Shown piece after piece: positions 24,280 through 33,093 of a stretch of DNA of 64,000 nt. The notes beneath the pieces are model-generated. The model was not told the DNA's origin. It made no database searches and was given only the letters and a program-made list of their open reading frames with translations. Position numbers and translations under genes: made by a program. The DNA lies in contig NZ_WHOL01000116.1 of assembly GCF_009745975.1 (NCBI RefSeq), positions 1 through 64,000 of the forward strand, given 5' to 3'. How positions within the stretch are numbered: position 1 is the stretch's first letter; the number at the start of each line of letters is the position of its first letter. The DNA comes from Actinokineospora pegani. Lineage in GTDB: Bacteria > Actinomycetota > Actinomycetes > Mycobacteriales > Pseudonocardiaceae.

Positions 24280-25628
24280 TGACCAGCACGGAGATCCCCG
24301 GGACCCACACCCCCGACCTGCTGCGCCTGGCCACGGCCGGGTCGGTCGACGACGGCAAGTCCACCCTGGTGGGCAGGCTGCTCTACGACACCAAGTCGGT
24401 GCTGGCCGACACGCTGGACGCGGTGCACCGCGCCAGCGTCGACAAAGGACTGACCACCCCCGACCTGTCGCTGCTGGTCGACGGGCTGCGCTCGGAGCGC
24501 GAGCAGGGCATCACCATCGACGTGGCCTACCGCTACTTCGCCACCCCGCGCCGCTCCTTCGTCCTGGCCGACACCCCCGGGCACGTGCAGTACACCCGCA
24601 ACACCGTCACCGGCGCGTCCACCGCGCAGCTCGCGGTGCTGCTGGTCGACGCGCGCAAGGGCGTGCTGGAGCAGACCCGCCGCCACGCCGCGGTGCTGGC
24701 CCTGCTCGGCGTGCCGCGGCTGGTGCTGGCGGTGAACAAGATCGACCTGGTCGGCTACGACGAGGGCGTGTTCGAGGCCATCGCCACCGAGTTCGCCGCG
24801 CACGCCACCGCCCTGGGCTACCCGGTCGGGTCCGTGCTGTCGATCCCGGTGTCGGCGCTGGTCGGCGACAACGTCGTGGACCGCTCGACGAACACCGCCT
24901 GGTACACCGGACCGACCCTGCTCGAGCACCTGGAGACGGTGCCGGTGGAGCCGGACCCGCACCACGTGCCGTTCCGCTTCCCGGTGCAGCACGTCATCCG
25001 CACCAACACCGCGGAGTTCACCGACTACCGCGGCTACGCGGGACAGGTGGCCGCGGGCACGGTGCGGGTCGGCGACGAGGTCGTGGCGCTGCCCGCGGGC
25101 GTGCGCACCACCGTCTCGCGCATCGACACGCCCGGCGGCCCGCTGGCCGAGGCCGAGGCGGGCCGGTCGGTGACCCTGGTGCTGGCCGACGAGATCGACA
25201 TCAGCCGGGGCGACCTGATCGCCCCGGCCCACGACGCCCCGGTGGCCGCCGACGAGTTCGGCGCGACCCTGGCCTGGCTGTCGGACAAGCCGCTGCGCCC
25301 CGGCTCCCGGGTGCTGGTCAAGCACGGCGCCCGCACCGTCCCCGCGATCGTCAGCGAGCTCAGCGCCCGCTTCGACGAGCAGCGGCTGGTGAGCGTGCCC
25401 GACCCGCTGTCCCTGGAGCTCAACGAGATCGGCCGCGTCACCGTGCGCACCGCGGAGCCGCTGCCGGTCGACGACTACGCGGTCAACCGGCGCTCCGGCG
25501 CTTTTCTGGTCATCGACCCCGCCGACGGGTCGACACTCGCAGCGGGTCTTGTCGGGGCAGGCTTGCCCGCGCTGCGCGACCAGGACAGCTCGACCCCCGA
25601 GGGCGACCTGGTCTCCCCCGGTCCCTGA
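24279..25628 (+). CDS. cysN: Sulfate adenylyltransferase GTPase subunit CysN
   Basis: A 449-residue EF-Tu-like GTPase that drives APS synthesis with CysD. G1 is 'AGSVDDGKSTL' (about residues 21-31), the switch region has 'EREQGITIDVAYRYF', G3 'DTPGHVQYTRN', G4 'NKIDL'. Two beta-barrel domains follow. It stops after the barrels, so this is stand-alone CysN and not the CysNC fusion with APS kinase seen in mycobacteria. It is coupled to cysD by a one-base stop/start overlap. Confidence 0.95.
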   Translation: MTSTEIPGTHTPDLLRLATAGSVDDGKSTLVGRLLYDTKSVLADTLDAVHRASVDKGLTTPDLSLLVDGLRSEREQGITIDVAYRYFATPRRSFVLADTPGHVQYTRNTVTGASTAQLAVLLVDARKGVLEQTRRHAAVLALLGVPRLVLAVNKIDLVGYDEGVFEAIATEFAAHATALGYPVGSVLSIPVSALVGDNVVDRSTNTAWYTGPTLLEHLETVPVEPDPHHVPFRFPVQHVIRTNTAEFTDYRGYAGQVAAGTVRVGDEVVALPAGVRTTVSRIDTPGGPLAEAEAGRSVTLVLADEIDISRGDLIAPAHDAPVAADEFGATLAWLSDKPLRPGSRVLVKHGARTVPAIVSELSARFDEQRLVSVPDPLSLELNEIGRVTVRTAEPLPVDDYAVNRRSGAFLVIDPADGSTLAAGLVGAGLPALRDQDSSTPEGDLVSPGP

Positions 25629-25659
25629 CCTCCCTGCCACCCGGAAAGGCCCGAGTCAC

Positions 25660-26724
25660 GTGAGAAGCCCCCACCGCGCCTTAGCAGCAGGCCTCGCCGT
25701 CGCGGCCCTCCTGTCCGCCCTCGCCGGGTGCTCCCGGGCCGAGGGCGACTCCGCCGCGGCGACCGCGTCGGACAAGGGGCCCGCCGCGCAACTGCGCTTG
25801 GGCTACTTCCCCAACGTGACGCACGCGTCGGCGTTGATCGGGTTGGAGCAGGGCTTCTTCGCCAAAGAGCTGGGCAGCACCGAGCTCGTGCCGACGAAGT
25901 TCAACGACGGGCCCACCGAGGTCAGCGCGCTGCTGGGCGGGTCGCTCGACGCCGGGTTCATCGGTTCCGGCCCGGCCATCAACGCCTTCGCCAAGTCCGA
26001 CGGCGATGCGGTGCGGCTGGTCGCGGGGGCCACCTCGGGCGGGGCGCAGTTGGTGACCACCCCGGACATCACCACCCCCGAGCAGCTCGAGGGCACGACG
26101 GTCGCCACCCCGCAACTGGGCAACACCCAGGACGTGGCGCTCAAGAAGTGGCTCGCCGACAAGGGGCTCACCGGCAAGGTCGAGATCCAGAACCTGGAGG
26201 GCGCCAAGACCCTCGACCAGTTCAGGAAGGGCGACCTGCGGGCGGCGTGGCTGCCGGAGCCGTGGTCCTCGCGGCTGGTGCTCGACGCGGGCGCGAAGGT
26301 CCTGCTGGACGAGAAGGACCTGTGGCCGGGCGGCGAGTTCCCGACCACCACGCTGTTGGTGCGCACGCGGTTCCTCCAGGAGCACCGGCAGACGGTCGAG
26401 GCGCTGCTGCGCGGCCTGCTGGCGGCCAACGCCTTCGCCGAGTCCAACCCCGCCGAGGCGAAGAAGGCGGTCAACTCCCAGCTCGAGGCGCTGATCGGCA
26501 AGGGGCTCAGCGCGGCGGTCATCGACCGCTCGTTCACCTCGATCACCCTCGACCCGGACCCGCTGGCCTCGACCTACCCGCAACTGGCCAAGGACGCGGT
26601 GACCGCGGGGATCACCGAGTCCGAGACCGAGCTCAACGGCCTCATCGACCTCGGTCCGCTGAACAGCGTCCTGGCGGCCGCGGGCAGGCCCGGGCTCGAC
26701 GCCGCGGGCCTGGACACCAAGTAG
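25660..26724 (+). CDS. ABC transporter substrate-binding lipoprotein (sulfonate/sulfur type)
   Basis: A 354-residue SsuA/TauA/NrtA-like binding protein. The signal peptide ends with lipobox 'LSALAGC' (Cys about residue 23). The mature part begins 'LRLGYFPNVTHASALIGLEQGFF', the hallmark of the NMT1/SsuA fold, with 'FIGSGPAINAF' and 'AAWLPEPWSSRLV'. Aliphatic sulfonates or taurine are the likely ligands, inferred from the sulfur operon; sulfate binders (CysP/Sbp) look different. It is followed by its own ATPase and permease genes. Confidence 0.85.
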   Translation: MRSPHRALAAGLAVAALLSALAGCSRAEGDSAAATASDKGPAAQLRLGYFPNVTHASALIGLEQGFFAKELGSTELVPTKFNDGPTEVSALLGGSLDAGFIGSGPAINAFAKSDGDAVRLVAGATSGGAQLVTTPDITTPEQLEGTTVATPQLGNTQDVALKKWLADKGLTGKVEIQNLEGAKTLDQFRKGDLRAAWLPEPWSSRLVLDAGAKVLLDEKDLWPGGEFPTTTLLVRTRFLQEHRQTVEALLRGLLAANAFAESNPAEAKKAVNSQLEALIGKGLSAAVIDRSFTSITLDPDPLASTYPQLAKDAVTAGITESETELNGLIDLGPLNSVLAAAGRPGLDAAGLDTK

Positions 26725-26759
26725 CGACCGCGACGACCGAGGAAGGCAGGCGAACCCCG

Positions 26760-27539
26760 ATGACCGCCACGCTCCCCACCACCCGAGGCACCGACACCGC
26801 GGTGCGGCTCAGCGACGTCCGCAAGACGTTCGGGCACGGCCCCGGCGCGGTGACCGCCCTCGACGGGATCGACCTCAACGTCGCCCCCGGCGAGTTCGTC
26901 TGCCTGCTCGGCGCGTCCGGCTGCGGCAAGACGACCGTGCTCAACCTGATCGCCGGGCTCGACGAGGCCAGCTCCGGCCGGATCGAGCTGAGCACCGGGC
27001 GGCCCGCGGTGATGTTCCAGGAGGCCGCGCTCATGCCGTGGCTGACCGCGGCCCGCAACGTGGAGCTGCCGCTGCGCCTGGCCGGGGTCAAGCGGGCCGA
27101 GCGGGTGGCCCGCGCGGGCGAACTGCTCGACCTGGTCCGGCTCTCCGGGGCCGGGGACAAGCGCCCGCACGAGCTGTCCGGCGGCATGCGCCAGCGCGTG
27201 GCCCTGGCCCGCGCGCTGGCCTCGGCGCTGCACAACGGCGGCACCGGTTCGCTGCTGCTGATGGACGAGCCGTTCTCGGCGCTGGACGCCATCACCCGCG
27301 ACTTCCTGCAGGGGGAGCTGCTGCGGGTGTGGAAGGCCACCGGCACCGCGGTCGTGTTCGTCACCCACGACGTGCGCGAGGCGGTGCGACTGGGCCAGCG
27401 GGTCGTGCTGCTGTCGTCCAAGCCGGGCCGCGTCGTGCAGGAGTGGGCGGTCGACGGCCTGGACCCCGCCGCGGAGGGCGTGCTGATCGATGAGGTCAAC
27501 GAGCGCCTGCGCGAGGTGATCAGCCACCATGCCGCCTGA
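26760..27539 (+). CDS. ABC transporter ATP-binding protein (SsuB/TauB type)
   Basis: A 259-residue ATPase. Walker A 'LLGASGCGKTT', Q-loop 'VMFQEAALMPWLTAARNV', signature 'LSGGMRQRVALARAL', Walker B 'LLLMDEPFSALD' and H-loop 'VTHDVREAV' are all intact. The 'MPWL' after the Q-loop is typical of the nitrate/sulfonate/taurine subfamily. ATG 26760 follows a GGAAGGCAGG region. Its last 11 bp overlap the permease gene start, so they are coupled. Confidence 0.93.
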   Translation: MTATLPTTRGTDTAVRLSDVRKTFGHGPGAVTALDGIDLNVAPGEFVCLLGASGCGKTTVLNLIAGLDEASSGRIELSTGRPAVMFQEAALMPWLTAARNVELPLRLAGVKRAERVARAGELLDLVRLSGAGDKRPHELSGGMRQRVALARALASALHNGGTGSLLLMDEPFSALDAITRDFLQGELLRVWKATGTAVVFVTHDVREAVRLGQRVVLLSSKPGRVVQEWAVDGLDPAAEGVLIDEVNERLREVISHHAA

Positions 27540-28404
27540 ACCGACGGCGCAGCTCGACCGGGACGGGGCCGTCGAGGGCCTCGACGCCCTCGACGCCCCG
27601 CCATCGCAGCCCCGGCGCGGCACGGGCCTGGCCAAGGCCGTGGTCGCCCCGGTCATCGCGCTGGCGGTGTTCATCGCCATCTGGCAGGGGCTGTGGGCCT
27701 CGGCGGTCTGGCCGGAGTACCAGTTGCCCGCGCCCGCGGCGGTGGCCGGGCAGTTGTGGGACATCACCGCGGACGGCCGGGTCTGGGGCTACCTGTGGGT
27801 CTCGGTGCACCGGGCGGTCATCGGGTTCCTGATCGCCCTGGCCATCGCGACGCCGCTGGGCCTGCTGCTGGCCAAGGTGCAGATCGTGCGGCTGGCGATC
27901 GGGCCGATCATCTCCGGGTTGCAGAGCCTGCCGTCGGTGGCGTGGGTGCCCGCGGCGGTGCTGTGGTTCGGCATCGAGGACACGGCGATCTACACCGTCG
28001 TGCTGCTGGGCGCGGTCCCCTCGATCGCCAACGGCCTGGTGTCGGGCATCGACCAGATCCCGCCGATCCTGCCGCGCGCGGGCAAGGCCATGGGCGCGGG
28101 CCGGGTCGACGCCGCCCGCTACATCCTGCTGCCCGCCGCCCTGCCCGGGTACCTGGCCGGGCTCAAGCAGGGGTGGGCGTTCTCCTGGCGGTCGCTGATG
28201 GCCGCCGAGCTGATCGCGAACTCCCCGCAGCTCGGTTTCGGCCTCGGCCAGTACCTGCAGAACGGGTCGGCGCTGTCGGACATGTCGATGGTGATGGCGG
28301 GCATCTTCCTGATCTTCCTGGTGGGCGTGGGCATCGAGCTGGCGCTGTTCCGGCCGCTGGAGCGGGCCGTGCTGCGCTCGCGCGGGCTGACGGGCGCGCT
28401 GTGA
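27529..28404 (+). CDS. ABC transporter permease (SsuC/TauC type)
   Basis: A 291-residue membrane permease with about six hydrophobic helices after a 30-residue cytoplasmic tail. The EAA-type loop is 'GKAMGAGRVDAARYILLPAALPGYLAGLKQ' in part (about residues 185-214), which contacts the ATPase. 'LQSLPSVAWVPAAVLWFGI' is characteristic of the BPD_transp_1 sulfonate/nitrate group. The stop overlaps the GTG of the next gene by 4 bp. Confidence 0.92.
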   Translation: MPPEPTAQLDRDGAVEGLDALDAPPSQPRRGTGLAKAVVAPVIALAVFIAIWQGLWASAVWPEYQLPAPAAVAGQLWDITADGRVWGYLWVSVHRAVIGFLIALAIATPLGLLLAKVQIVRLAIGPIISGLQSLPSVAWVPAAVLWFGIEDTAIYTVVLLGAVPSIANGLVSGIDQIPPILPRAGKAMGAGRVDAARYILLPAALPGYLAGLKQGWAFSWRSLMAAELIANSPQLGFGLGQYLQNGSALSDMSMVMAGIFLIFLVGVGIELALFRPLERAVLRSRGLTGAL

Positions 28405-29126
28405 GCGCGGTCCCCCTCGTCGCCGTCGCGCACGGCAGCCGCGACCCGCGCTCGGCCGAGACCGTGCGCGCGCTGCTGGCCGTCGTGCGCGACCGGAACC
28501 CGGGCCTGGACGTGCGCGAGGCGTTCCTGGACCTGTCCGAGCCGCTGCTCTCGGACGTGCTCGCGACGCTGCACGGGCCGGTCGTGGTCGCCCCGCTGCT
28601 GCTGGGCCGGGCCTTTCACGCCCGGGTCGACCTGCCCGGCCTGGTGGAGCAGGCGCAGCGGCGGCACCCGAGGCTGTCGGTGTCGGTCGCCGACGTGCTG
28701 GGCCCCGACGCCCGGTTGGAGGCGGCCGCGCTGCGCCGACTCGGCGAGGCCGGGGTGGCGCCGGGCGACCCGTCGGTCGGCGTCGTGCTGGCGGGCACCG
28801 GGTCGTCGCACGCACCAGCCAACGCCCGGGTCGCCGAGGTCGCGCGGCGGTGGTCGGCGGCGCACGGGTGGGCCGGGGTGCGGCCCGCGTTCGCCTCGGC
28901 CGAGCCGGGCGTGCCCGCCGCCGTGGCCGCGCTGCGCGCGCGGGGCGCCGAGCGGATCGCCGTGGCGTCGTGGTTCCTGGCGCCGGGCCTGCTCCCGGAC
29001 CGGGTGCGCGACCTGGCCGGTCCGGACGCGGTGGTCGCCGAGCCACTTGGCGCGGCCGAGGAGGTCGCCGACCTGGTCGTCGACCGGTACCTGTCCGTTG
29101 TGGACGAAGTGGTCCAGACGGCCTGA
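28401..29126 (+). CDS. Sirohydrochlorin chelatase-like protein (CbiX/SirB)
   Basis: A 241-residue protein with two CbiX-type repeats. The first carries the metal/porphyrin His in 'VAHGSRDPRSAET' (H11) and 'LLGRAFHARVDLP'; the second half repeats the fold with 'VVLAGTGSSHAPANARV' and 'VASWFLAPGLLPDRV'. Such enzymes insert Fe(II) or Co(II) into sirohydrochlorin. Its place at the end of an operon headed by a siroheme enzyme suggests that it supplies siroheme (inference). GTG 28401 overlaps the permease stop. Confidence 0.87.
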   Translation: MSAVPLVAVAHGSRDPRSAETVRALLAVVRDRNPGLDVREAFLDLSEPLLSDVLATLHGPVVVAPLLLGRAFHARVDLPGLVEQAQRRHPRLSVSVADVLGPDARLEAAALRRLGEAGVAPGDPSVGVVLAGTGSSHAPANARVAEVARRWSAAHGWAGVRPAFASAEPGVPAAVAALRARGAERIAVASWFLAPGLLPDRVRDLAGPDAVVAEPLGAAEEVADLVVDRYLSVVDEVVQTA

Positions 29127-29163
29127 GCAGCCGAACCGCGCGTCATCCGTTTAGGGTGGGCTC

Positions 29164-29931
29164 ATGGCTGATGAGCTGGTGCACTACGACGTCTCCGCGG
29201 GCGTGGCGCGGGTGACCCTGGACTCCCCGCACAACCGCAACGCGCTGTCCGCGCAACTGCGCCGGGAGCTGCGCGACCACCTGGCGACCGCCACCGAGGA
29301 CCCCGCCGTGCGGGTCATCGTGCTCGACCACACCGGCCCGGTGTTCTGCTCCGGCATGGACCTCAAGGAGGCGGGCGGCGCCTCGTCGTCCGCTCAGGGC
29401 GTCAACGAGTTCCCCGCGATCCTCGAGAGCCTGTGGACCAGCCCCAAGCCGATCGTCGCCCGACTCGCCGGACCCGCCCGCGCGGGCGGCGTCGGCATCG
29501 TGGCCGCCGCGGACATCGCCGTGGCCGCCGACACCGCCACCTTCGCCTTCACCGAGGTCCGCATCGGCGTCGTCCCCGCCGTCATCTCGGTGACCGTGCT
29601 GCCCCGCCTGCTGCCCAGGGCCGCCCACGAGCTCTTCCTCACCGGCGAGACCTTCGACGCCCACCGGGCCAAGGAGATCGGTCTGATCAACTCCGCGGTC
29701 CCGCCCACCGCCCTCGACGACGAGGTCGACCGCTACACGGGGATGCTGACCCTGGGCGGCCCCCAGGCGCTGGCGGCGACGAAGCAGATGCTGCGCCGCG
29801 CGCCCGCGCCGTCGATGGGCGAGGACTTCGCCCGGATGCTGGCCCTCTCGGCCGAGTTCTTCGCCTCCGCGGAGGGCCAGGAGGGCATCACCGCGTTCGC
29901 CCAGAAGCGCAGGCCGAACTGGGTCCCCTGA
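29164..29931 (+). CDS. Enoyl-CoA hydratase/isomerase family protein
   Basis: A 255-residue crotonase-fold protein. The oxyanion-hole segments are 'FCSGMDLKEAG' and 'ARAGGVGIVAAADIAVA'. In classical hydratases the latter contains the first catalytic Glu (GGGCELA); here that position is Gly. The second Glu is kept in 'FAFTEVRIGVVPAVISV'. It may therefore have a different activity from hydration. The conserved C-terminus 'FAQKRRPNW' is normal. TAGGGT (29152-29157) ends 6 nt before ATG 29164 with no Shine-Dalgarno, so the mRNA is predicted to be leaderless and separate from the sulfur operon. Confidence 0.85.
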   Translation: MADELVHYDVSAGVARVTLDSPHNRNALSAQLRRELRDHLATATEDPAVRVIVLDHTGPVFCSGMDLKEAGGASSSAQGVNEFPAILESLWTSPKPIVARLAGPARAGGVGIVAAADIAVAADTATFAFTEVRIGVVPAVISVTVLPRLLPRAAHELFLTGETFDAHRAKEIGLINSAVPPTALDDEVDRYTGMLTLGGPQALAATKQMLRRAPAPSMGEDFARMLALSAEFFASAEGQEGITAFAQKRRPNWVP

Positions 29932-29937
29932 CCACGA

Positions 29938-30093
29938 TCAGCGGCTGACCCTGACCACCAACTCGCGCACGGCGTCGCGGGACACCGGCAGCACCACACC
30001 GGGCCGCTTGGTGTCCCGCACGGCGGCCAGATCCTGCCGCAGCTCGACACAGTTGCTGGTACTGCCCGACCGGGACGACTTCCGCCACTCCAT
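29938..30093 (-). CDS. DUF397 small protein (51 aa)
   Basis: A short frame, ATG 30093 to TGA 29938, encodes MEWRKSSRSGSTSNCVELRQ and ends 'LVVRVSR'. This is a clear DUF397 protein ('WRKSSRSG...NCVE', 'VRDTKRPG', 'VSRDAV'). DUF397 genes almost always follow an XRE/DUF5753 regulator in actinobacteria, as here (2-nt gap). Some pairs affect development and antibiotic production in Streptomyces; the biochemical role is unclear. It converges with the crotonase gene. Confidence 0.88.
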   Translation of the reverse strand: MEWRKSSRSGSTSNCVELRQDLAAVRDTKRPGVVLPVSRDAVRELVVRVSR

Positions 30094-30095
30094 GA

Positions 30096-30929
30096 TCACA
30101 ACCTTTCCAGTAGTCGCCCAATCATACTGCGGCTTTCCACGCTGGAAAGAGCCTGACGATCAAGCATCTCGCGCATTTTCGCATAGCCATCGACCTCGGA
30201 ATCATGCAGATAGAGGCTGCTCCCCCACAGCTCGACGTGGAGCACGTCTGCCACTTCGGGGAAGTGCAGCAACATCCACGAGTGCAACAAGAGGTTGTGC
30301 GGCAGGTGTTCTCGTACGATTCGGACGCCGAGACCGCGGTCGGGGGCCGCCACCAAGTGCTGGAGTTGTTCCTTGAGCGCCTCGGCCCCGCCGAAGGGCC
30401 TGCGCAGTGCGCTCTCGTGGATGAAGGCCATGTACTCGACATTGGGCAGCACTCGCTGCCTGCGCTGGCGGGCGATCCACCGCATCTCGACATCCTGGGC
30501 GGTGATCCCGTCGCCGGTCATGATGCCCGCCGCGTAGCTCTTGGTCTGCAACAAACCCGGCACCACCGCGAGGGACCAATCGGTGATCCGACTGGCCGAG
30601 GCCTCGTAGCTGGCCAGTGTTCCCACGTCCGGCAGCACCCCGGGCAGCGGCCGCGACCACCACCCGGCCTGCGTGCCGCTCTCCCGGGCACTGCCGATCA
30701 ACTCCTCCCGCTGCACCGCTGGCACGTCGTAGTACGCCAGCACGGTGGCCACATCCTCACTCGTGATGTGCCGCTTCCCGTTCTCCGTCCTGCTCAAAGT
30801 CGCCGCCGACCACCCGATCCGCTTCGCCGCCTGCTCCAGGCTCAACGACGTCTGCTGCAACCGCACCGCCTTCAACTGCGCGCCGATGGTCCTGTCACGC
30901 GCCTGCGGGTTCTTCCTCTGACCGCTCAC
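30096..30929 (-). CDS. XRE-family regulator with DUF5753 domain
   Basis: A 277-residue regulator. The N-terminal HTH_31-type domain (about residues 15-70) contains 'LEQAAKRIGWSAATLSRTENGKRHI'. The C-terminal DUF5753 region (about 95-270) includes 'LSLAVVPGLLQTKSYAAGIM', 'RQRVLPNVEYMAFIHESALR' and 'VVPG'-type motifs of the family. It forms a transcription unit with the DUF397 gene. The upstream 195-bp gap and parts of the gene are visibly less GC-rich than the surroundings, which hints at lateral gain. GTG 30929 has GGAAAGGAAG just upstream. Confidence 0.88.
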   Translation of the reverse strand: MSGQRKNPQARDRTIGAQLKAVRLQQTSLSLEQAAKRIGWSAATLSRTENGKRHITSEDVATVLAYYDVPAVQREELIGSARESGTQAGWWSRPLPGVLPDVGTLASYEASASRITDWSLAVVPGLLQTKSYAAGIMTGDGITAQDVEMRWIARQRRQRVLPNVEYMAFIHESALRRPFGGAEALKEQLQHLVAAPDRGLGVRIVREHLPHNLLLHSWMLLHFPEVADVLHVELWGSSLYLHDSEVDGYAKMREMLDRQALSSVESRSMIGRLLERL

Positions 30930-31125
30930 GGCTTCCTTTCCACCCCAGCAAGGAGCACGCGCCCTCAACGCGGGGAATCTACGATGTGGTCCCGACACGG
31001 GCACCGCAGATTTCAGGTAGCGATAAGAATAGGAGACCAGAAAACCCACACAACAACGGGTCCAGCAAAACCGAAACTCCACTGAGGACAGCGGCGAGAT
31101 TGTCCGAAGCCGGCGATGAACGATC

Positions 31126-31908
31126 TCACCAGTGCGCTGGACCGGCAGGCCGGTGCCCCTCACCGCTGCCCGCCCAGACCTGCTGGGGGTGGGGCTGGAA
31201 CCGCGGCTGGGGCGGGATCTGCTGGGATGGTGCCCCCTGCACGGGCAGTGCCCGCATCAGGGCGACCAGGAGGCGGGCCACCTCCAGCAGCTCCGGCACC
31301 GTCGTGCGGGTCAGGACGTTGTCGCGCGCGACCACCAGTTCATCGCCGACGATCGCGAACCCGGACCGACTCACCTGCGGGAGCAGGGCGGTGACCCGCG
31401 GCGTCAGCAGCCGGGCCGCCAGGTCCGGGTCCCCGCCGACCACCGCGTGCTGCCGGTTGAACTCCGGGTCGGCGGTGCGCAGGCCGGTGTCCTGGCCGAA
31501 GGACAGCCGGCGCTGGACCTCGACCACGCCGAGTGGCGCCGGCAGCCGGACCGTCCACACGGTCTCCACCGAGTTGGTGTCGGTGAACATGATCGACCCG
31601 TACGAGGTGCGCTTGGTGCGCCGCTGGAAGTCGAACGCGGTCACCCAGGCGCCGTCGACCCAGCCCGCGAGGTGCCCGAACGCCACCCGGCGGTCGCCGT
31701 GCTCGGTGAAGGGCGCGCACGGGTAGCGGGTCAGCAGCTCCGGTGCGAACGGCTGGAACCGCCAGCCGTGCGCGGCGGCGAAGGCCTGCCGCTCGGCGTT
31801 CTTCGAGTTCTGCCGCTTGAGCAGGAATTGCCTGGGCAGAACGAGCGTGAACAGGTTGAGCGAGGCCAACAACGCAACAATGAAAACGATGAACAGCACG
31901 ATCTGCAC
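31126..31908 (-). CDS. Membrane-anchored protein of unknown function
   Basis: A 260-residue protein that I do not recognise. A single N-terminal hydrophobic anchor ('IVLFIVFIVALLASLNLFTLVL') is followed by a basic stretch and a soluble domain with 'AFAAAHGWRFQPFAPELLTRYP', 'FGHLAGWVDGAWVTAFDFQ' and 'HAVVGGDPDLAARLLTPRV'. This order resembles DUF3137-like or similar proteins that read as single-TM sensors of unknown ligand. The C-terminus is Pro/Gln-rich. GTG 31908 is used. It is co-oriented with, but 195 bp away from, the XRE gene. Confidence 0.6.
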   Translation of the reverse strand: MQIVLFIVFIVALLASLNLFTLVLPRQFLLKRQNSKNAERQAFAAAHGWRFQPFAPELLTRYPCAPFTEHGDRRVAFGHLAGWVDGAWVTAFDFQRRTKRTSYGSIMFTDTNSVETVWTVRLPAPLGVVEVQRRLSFGQDTGLRTADPEFNRQHAVVGGDPDLAARLLTPRVTALLPQVSRSGFAIVGDELVVARDNVLTRTTVPELLEVARLLVALMRALPVQGAPSQQIPPQPRFQPHPQQVWAGSGEGHRPAGPAHW

Positions 31909-31988
31909 GTGGATCCCCCGGTGCGATTCCCCCCGGCGCGGTGATCCGCGCCCCCGCGCCGATCATCCCACAGCCCTCTGGCGCCGGG

Positions 31989-33044
31989 TCAGCGAATCAG
32001 ACGACCCGTGAGCCGCTGGACGGCCTCGGTGTACTGCTCGGCCAGGGTGGCCACCACCTCGGCGGCCGAGCGGTCGCTGGCCAGCGGGTAGGCCTGGCCC
32101 GCCCACAGCGACATGGCCTCCGGGTCGGCCGCGGCGGCCGAGGCGGCGCGCAGGGGCTTGGTGAGGTTGTTGACGTTCGGGTACGCCGCCGGGGCGTTCG
32201 CGTCGTGGTCGGTGATGAACTGGTTCACCAGGCCGCGGGCGGGACGGCCGGAGAACGCCCGGGTCACCGTGGTCTCCCGGTCGGCCTCGGCCAGCGCCGT
32301 GCGGTGGGCGGCGGACGTGCCCGCCTCGGGGCAGCGCAGGAAGGCCGTGCCCAGTTGCGCGGCCACCGCGCCCGCGGCGACCACCGCGGCGACGTCGGCG
32401 CCGTGGGTCAGCCCGCCCGCGGCGATCAGCGGCAGCCCGGTCTGCGCCGAGACCAGGCGCAGCAGGGGCAGCAGGTCGTAGGCGGGGGCGCCGCTGGGGT
32501 AGGCGGGGTCGTCGAGGAACACGCCGCGGTGGCCGCCCGCCGCGCTGCCCTGCACGCACAGCGCGTCGGCGCCCGCGGCGGCCGCGGCGCGGGCGTCGGC
32601 CGGGGTGCTCACGGTGATGACCACAAGGGACCCCGCGGCCTTGAGGCGCTCCACATCGGAGGGTCGGGGCAGGCCGAAGGTGAACGACACCACCGGGACC
32701 GCCGCGGCGACGAGCAGGTCCACCTTGGCCTGGTAGTCGTCGTCGTCCCAGACCGGGTCGCCGAGCGGGACGCCGTAGCGCTCGGCGTCGGCGAGCACGC
32801 GCTCGCGGTAGGCCTCGACGTCGGCGGCGGACTCCGCGCTGGGGGTGAACAGGTTGACCCCGAAGGGTTCGCCGGTCAACTCCCTGGTGCGGTCGATCTG
32901 CGCGCGCAGCGCGGCCGGGGTCGCCACGGCGCCCGCCAGGAAGGCGAACGCCCCGGCCCCCACCGCCGCGGCGACCAACTCCGGGGTGCTCGGGCCGCCA
33001 GCCATCGGAGCGACGACGACCGGCACGCGCGTCTGGTCGATCAT
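31989..33044 (-). CDS. Nitronate monooxygenase family flavoenzyme
   Basis: A 351-residue TIM-barrel FMN enzyme of the NMO/2-nitropropane dioxygenase family. It shows 'VVVAPMAGGPSTPELVAAA' at the start, 'VVSFTFGLP', 'ALCVQGSAAGGHRG' and 'IAAGGLTHGADVAAVVAAGAVAAQLGTAFL', the usual FMN-phosphate binding segment. It probably detoxifies nitronates or oxidises a related metabolite. A TACCGT box lies 7 nt before ATG 33044 and no Shine-Dalgarno is seen, so it is predicted to be leaderless. Confidence 0.9.
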   Translation of the reverse strand: MIDQTRVPVVVAPMAGGPSTPELVAAAVGAGAFAFLAGAVATPAALRAQIDRTRELTGEPFGVNLFTPSAESAADVEAYRERVLADAERYGVPLGDPVWDDDDYQAKVDLLVAAAVPVVSFTFGLPRPSDVERLKAAGSLVVITVSTPADARAAAAAGADALCVQGSAAGGHRGVFLDDPAYPSGAPAYDLLPLLRLVSAQTGLPLIAAGGLTHGADVAAVVAAGAVAAQLGTAFLRCPEAGTSAAHRTALAEADRETTVTRAFSGRPARGLVNQFITDHDANAPAAYPNVNNLTKPLRAASAAAADPEAMSLWAGQAYPLASDRSAAEVVATLAEQYTEAVQRLTGRLIR

Positions 33045-33093
33045 GTCCTCGACGGTAGTGCACCCGGGGCCGTCGCGTGCGCCGGACAGCGGA

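Noticed and set aside
24279-25628. CysNC bifunctional enzyme as in mycobacteria
   Set aside because: The protein ends after the EF-Tu-like barrels; there is no APS-kinase P-loop domain behind it.
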